Origin: Gemmiger_A avium
GTDB taxonomy: Bacteria; Bacillota; Clostridia; Oscillospirales; Ruminococcaceae
Direction: 5' to 3'
Length of the DNA: 22,798 nt
NCBI GenBank assembly: GCA_019114585.1
Contig: DXFE01000110.1
Span: forward strand, 1 to 22,798
Below the pieces are notes generated by a model that saw nothing but the letters and a program-made list of their open reading frames with translations, ran no database searches and was not told where the DNA came from. Numbering within the stretch: position 1 is the stretch's first letter; every line of letters begins with the position of its first letter. The translations under genes were made by a program, and so were the position numbers. Of this stretch, positions 22,272 through 22,798 are shown piece after piece.

Positions 22272-22798
22272 TTAGTTCAGGATGGTCAGCTCGGTCTCCA
22301 CGTCGAACAGGTGCACCTTGTGCGCATCGAACGCCACGGTCACGGTGCTGCCGTTGCGGGCCTTGCTGGTGGGGGCCACACGGGCGGTCATCTTGTTGCC
22401 CTTGTAGTCCAGGTACAGGTAGATCTCGCTGCCCATCAGCTCGCTGACTTCCACGTCGGCGCTCAGCTTGCACTCCTTGTGCTTCTCGATGAACTCGGGA
22501 TCGTCCTTGATGTCCTCAGGACGGATGCCCATCTTGACAGCCTTGCCCACGTAAGCGTCCAGCTTGCCGTCGGCGGTCTTCTCGGCGGGCAGAACGATCT
22601 TGTCGCCGGACAGATCCAGGTAGTAGGTGCTGCCGTCCTTGTTCAGGGTGGCGTCCAGGAAGTTCATCTGGGGGCTGCCGATGAAGCCCGCAACGAACAT
22701 GTTGCAGGGCAGATCGTACAGGTGCTGCGGGGTGTCGACCTGCTGGATGATGCCGTCCTTCATGACCACGATGCGGTCGCCCATGGTCATAGCCTCGG
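22272..22798 (-). CDS. Sugar-type ABC transporter ATP-binding protein, UgpC/MsmK-like (partial)
   Basis: Only the C-terminal 174 residues are in the window; the gene runs off the right edge and lacks its start and nucleotide-binding core. The visible part begins EAMTMGDRIVVMKDGIIQQVDTP, the segment just after the H-loop in MsmK/UgpC ATPases, followed by the linker LYDLPCNMFVAGFIGSPQMNFL and the regulatory OB-like (TOBE) domain with GIRPEDI and ELMGSEIYLYLD. These ATPases energise carbohydrate or glycerol-phosphate importers and are often shared by several of them. No permease or binding protein is present here, consistent with a stand-alone multitask ATPase, though the missing upstream sequence could change that. 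Confidence 0.93.
   Translation of the reverse strand, partial: EAMTMGDRIVVMKDGIIQQVDTPQHLYDLPCNMFVAGFIGSPQMNFLDATLNKDGSTYYLDLSGDKIVLPAEKTADGKLDAYVGKAVKMGIRPEDIKDDPEFIEKHKECKLSADVEVSELMGSEIYLYLDYKGNKMTARVAPTSKARNGSTVTVAFDAHKVHLFDVETELTILN

Overview
The window looks like chromosome from a GC-rich, gut-type Clostridia, most likely Oscillospiraceae/Ruminococcaceae (Faecalibacterium, Gemmiger or Subdoligranulum-like). This is inferred from family resemblance, strong GGAGG ribosome binding sites, GC-rich codon use and simple TATAAT promoters. No rRNA, tRNA, CRISPR array or transposase was found.

Positions 1-6136 are the end of a surface-polysaccharide operon on the + strand. Its genes are a FnlC/CapG-type epimerase that makes UDP-N-acetyl-L-fucosamine, a WbuB-like glycosyltransferase, a polyprenyl-phosphate-type GT2 with its small DUF2304 membrane partner, and a membrane O-acyltransferase (MBOAT) paired with an anchored SGNH-like protein. 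Gene ends overlap or nearly touch, and the operon ends at a bidirectional terminator. A convergent acyltransferase-3 gene (6189-7238, minus) follows.

Positions 7239-16717 form the most interesting block: a sigma-54 regulatory island. It contains a YgeV-like sigma-54 activator, a near-consensus -24/-12 promoter at 9294-9309, the operon dpaL (diaminopropionate ammonia-lyase), ygeY (M20 hydrolase), a sodium:solute symporter and a D-aminoacylase-like amidohydrolase, and then rpoN itself. The activator and the acyltransferase gene diverge from two perfect TATAAT boxes arranged symmetrically around one shared palindromic TTGCAA -35 element. The ygeX/ygeY pair recalls the anaerobic purine/urate clusters of gut bacteria, but the other signature genes of those clusters are absent here, so this may be a variant or a different catabolic route. 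The 337-base gap before rpoN holds two exact 36-bp copies of a hairpin element, a third hairpin and a short terminator-like hairpin in the rpoN leader.

Positions 16718-22798 hold a CtpE-like P-type ATPase whose ribosome binding site is buried in a long leader hairpin, a convergent threonine aldolase, a two-gene unit (a membrane-anchored protein of unknown function and an HD-domain hydrolase), and the 3' part of a sugar-type ABC transporter ATPase. Strong hairpin terminators separate these units. Long antisense reading frames occur opposite most genes and are treated as artefacts of GC-rich coding sequence.
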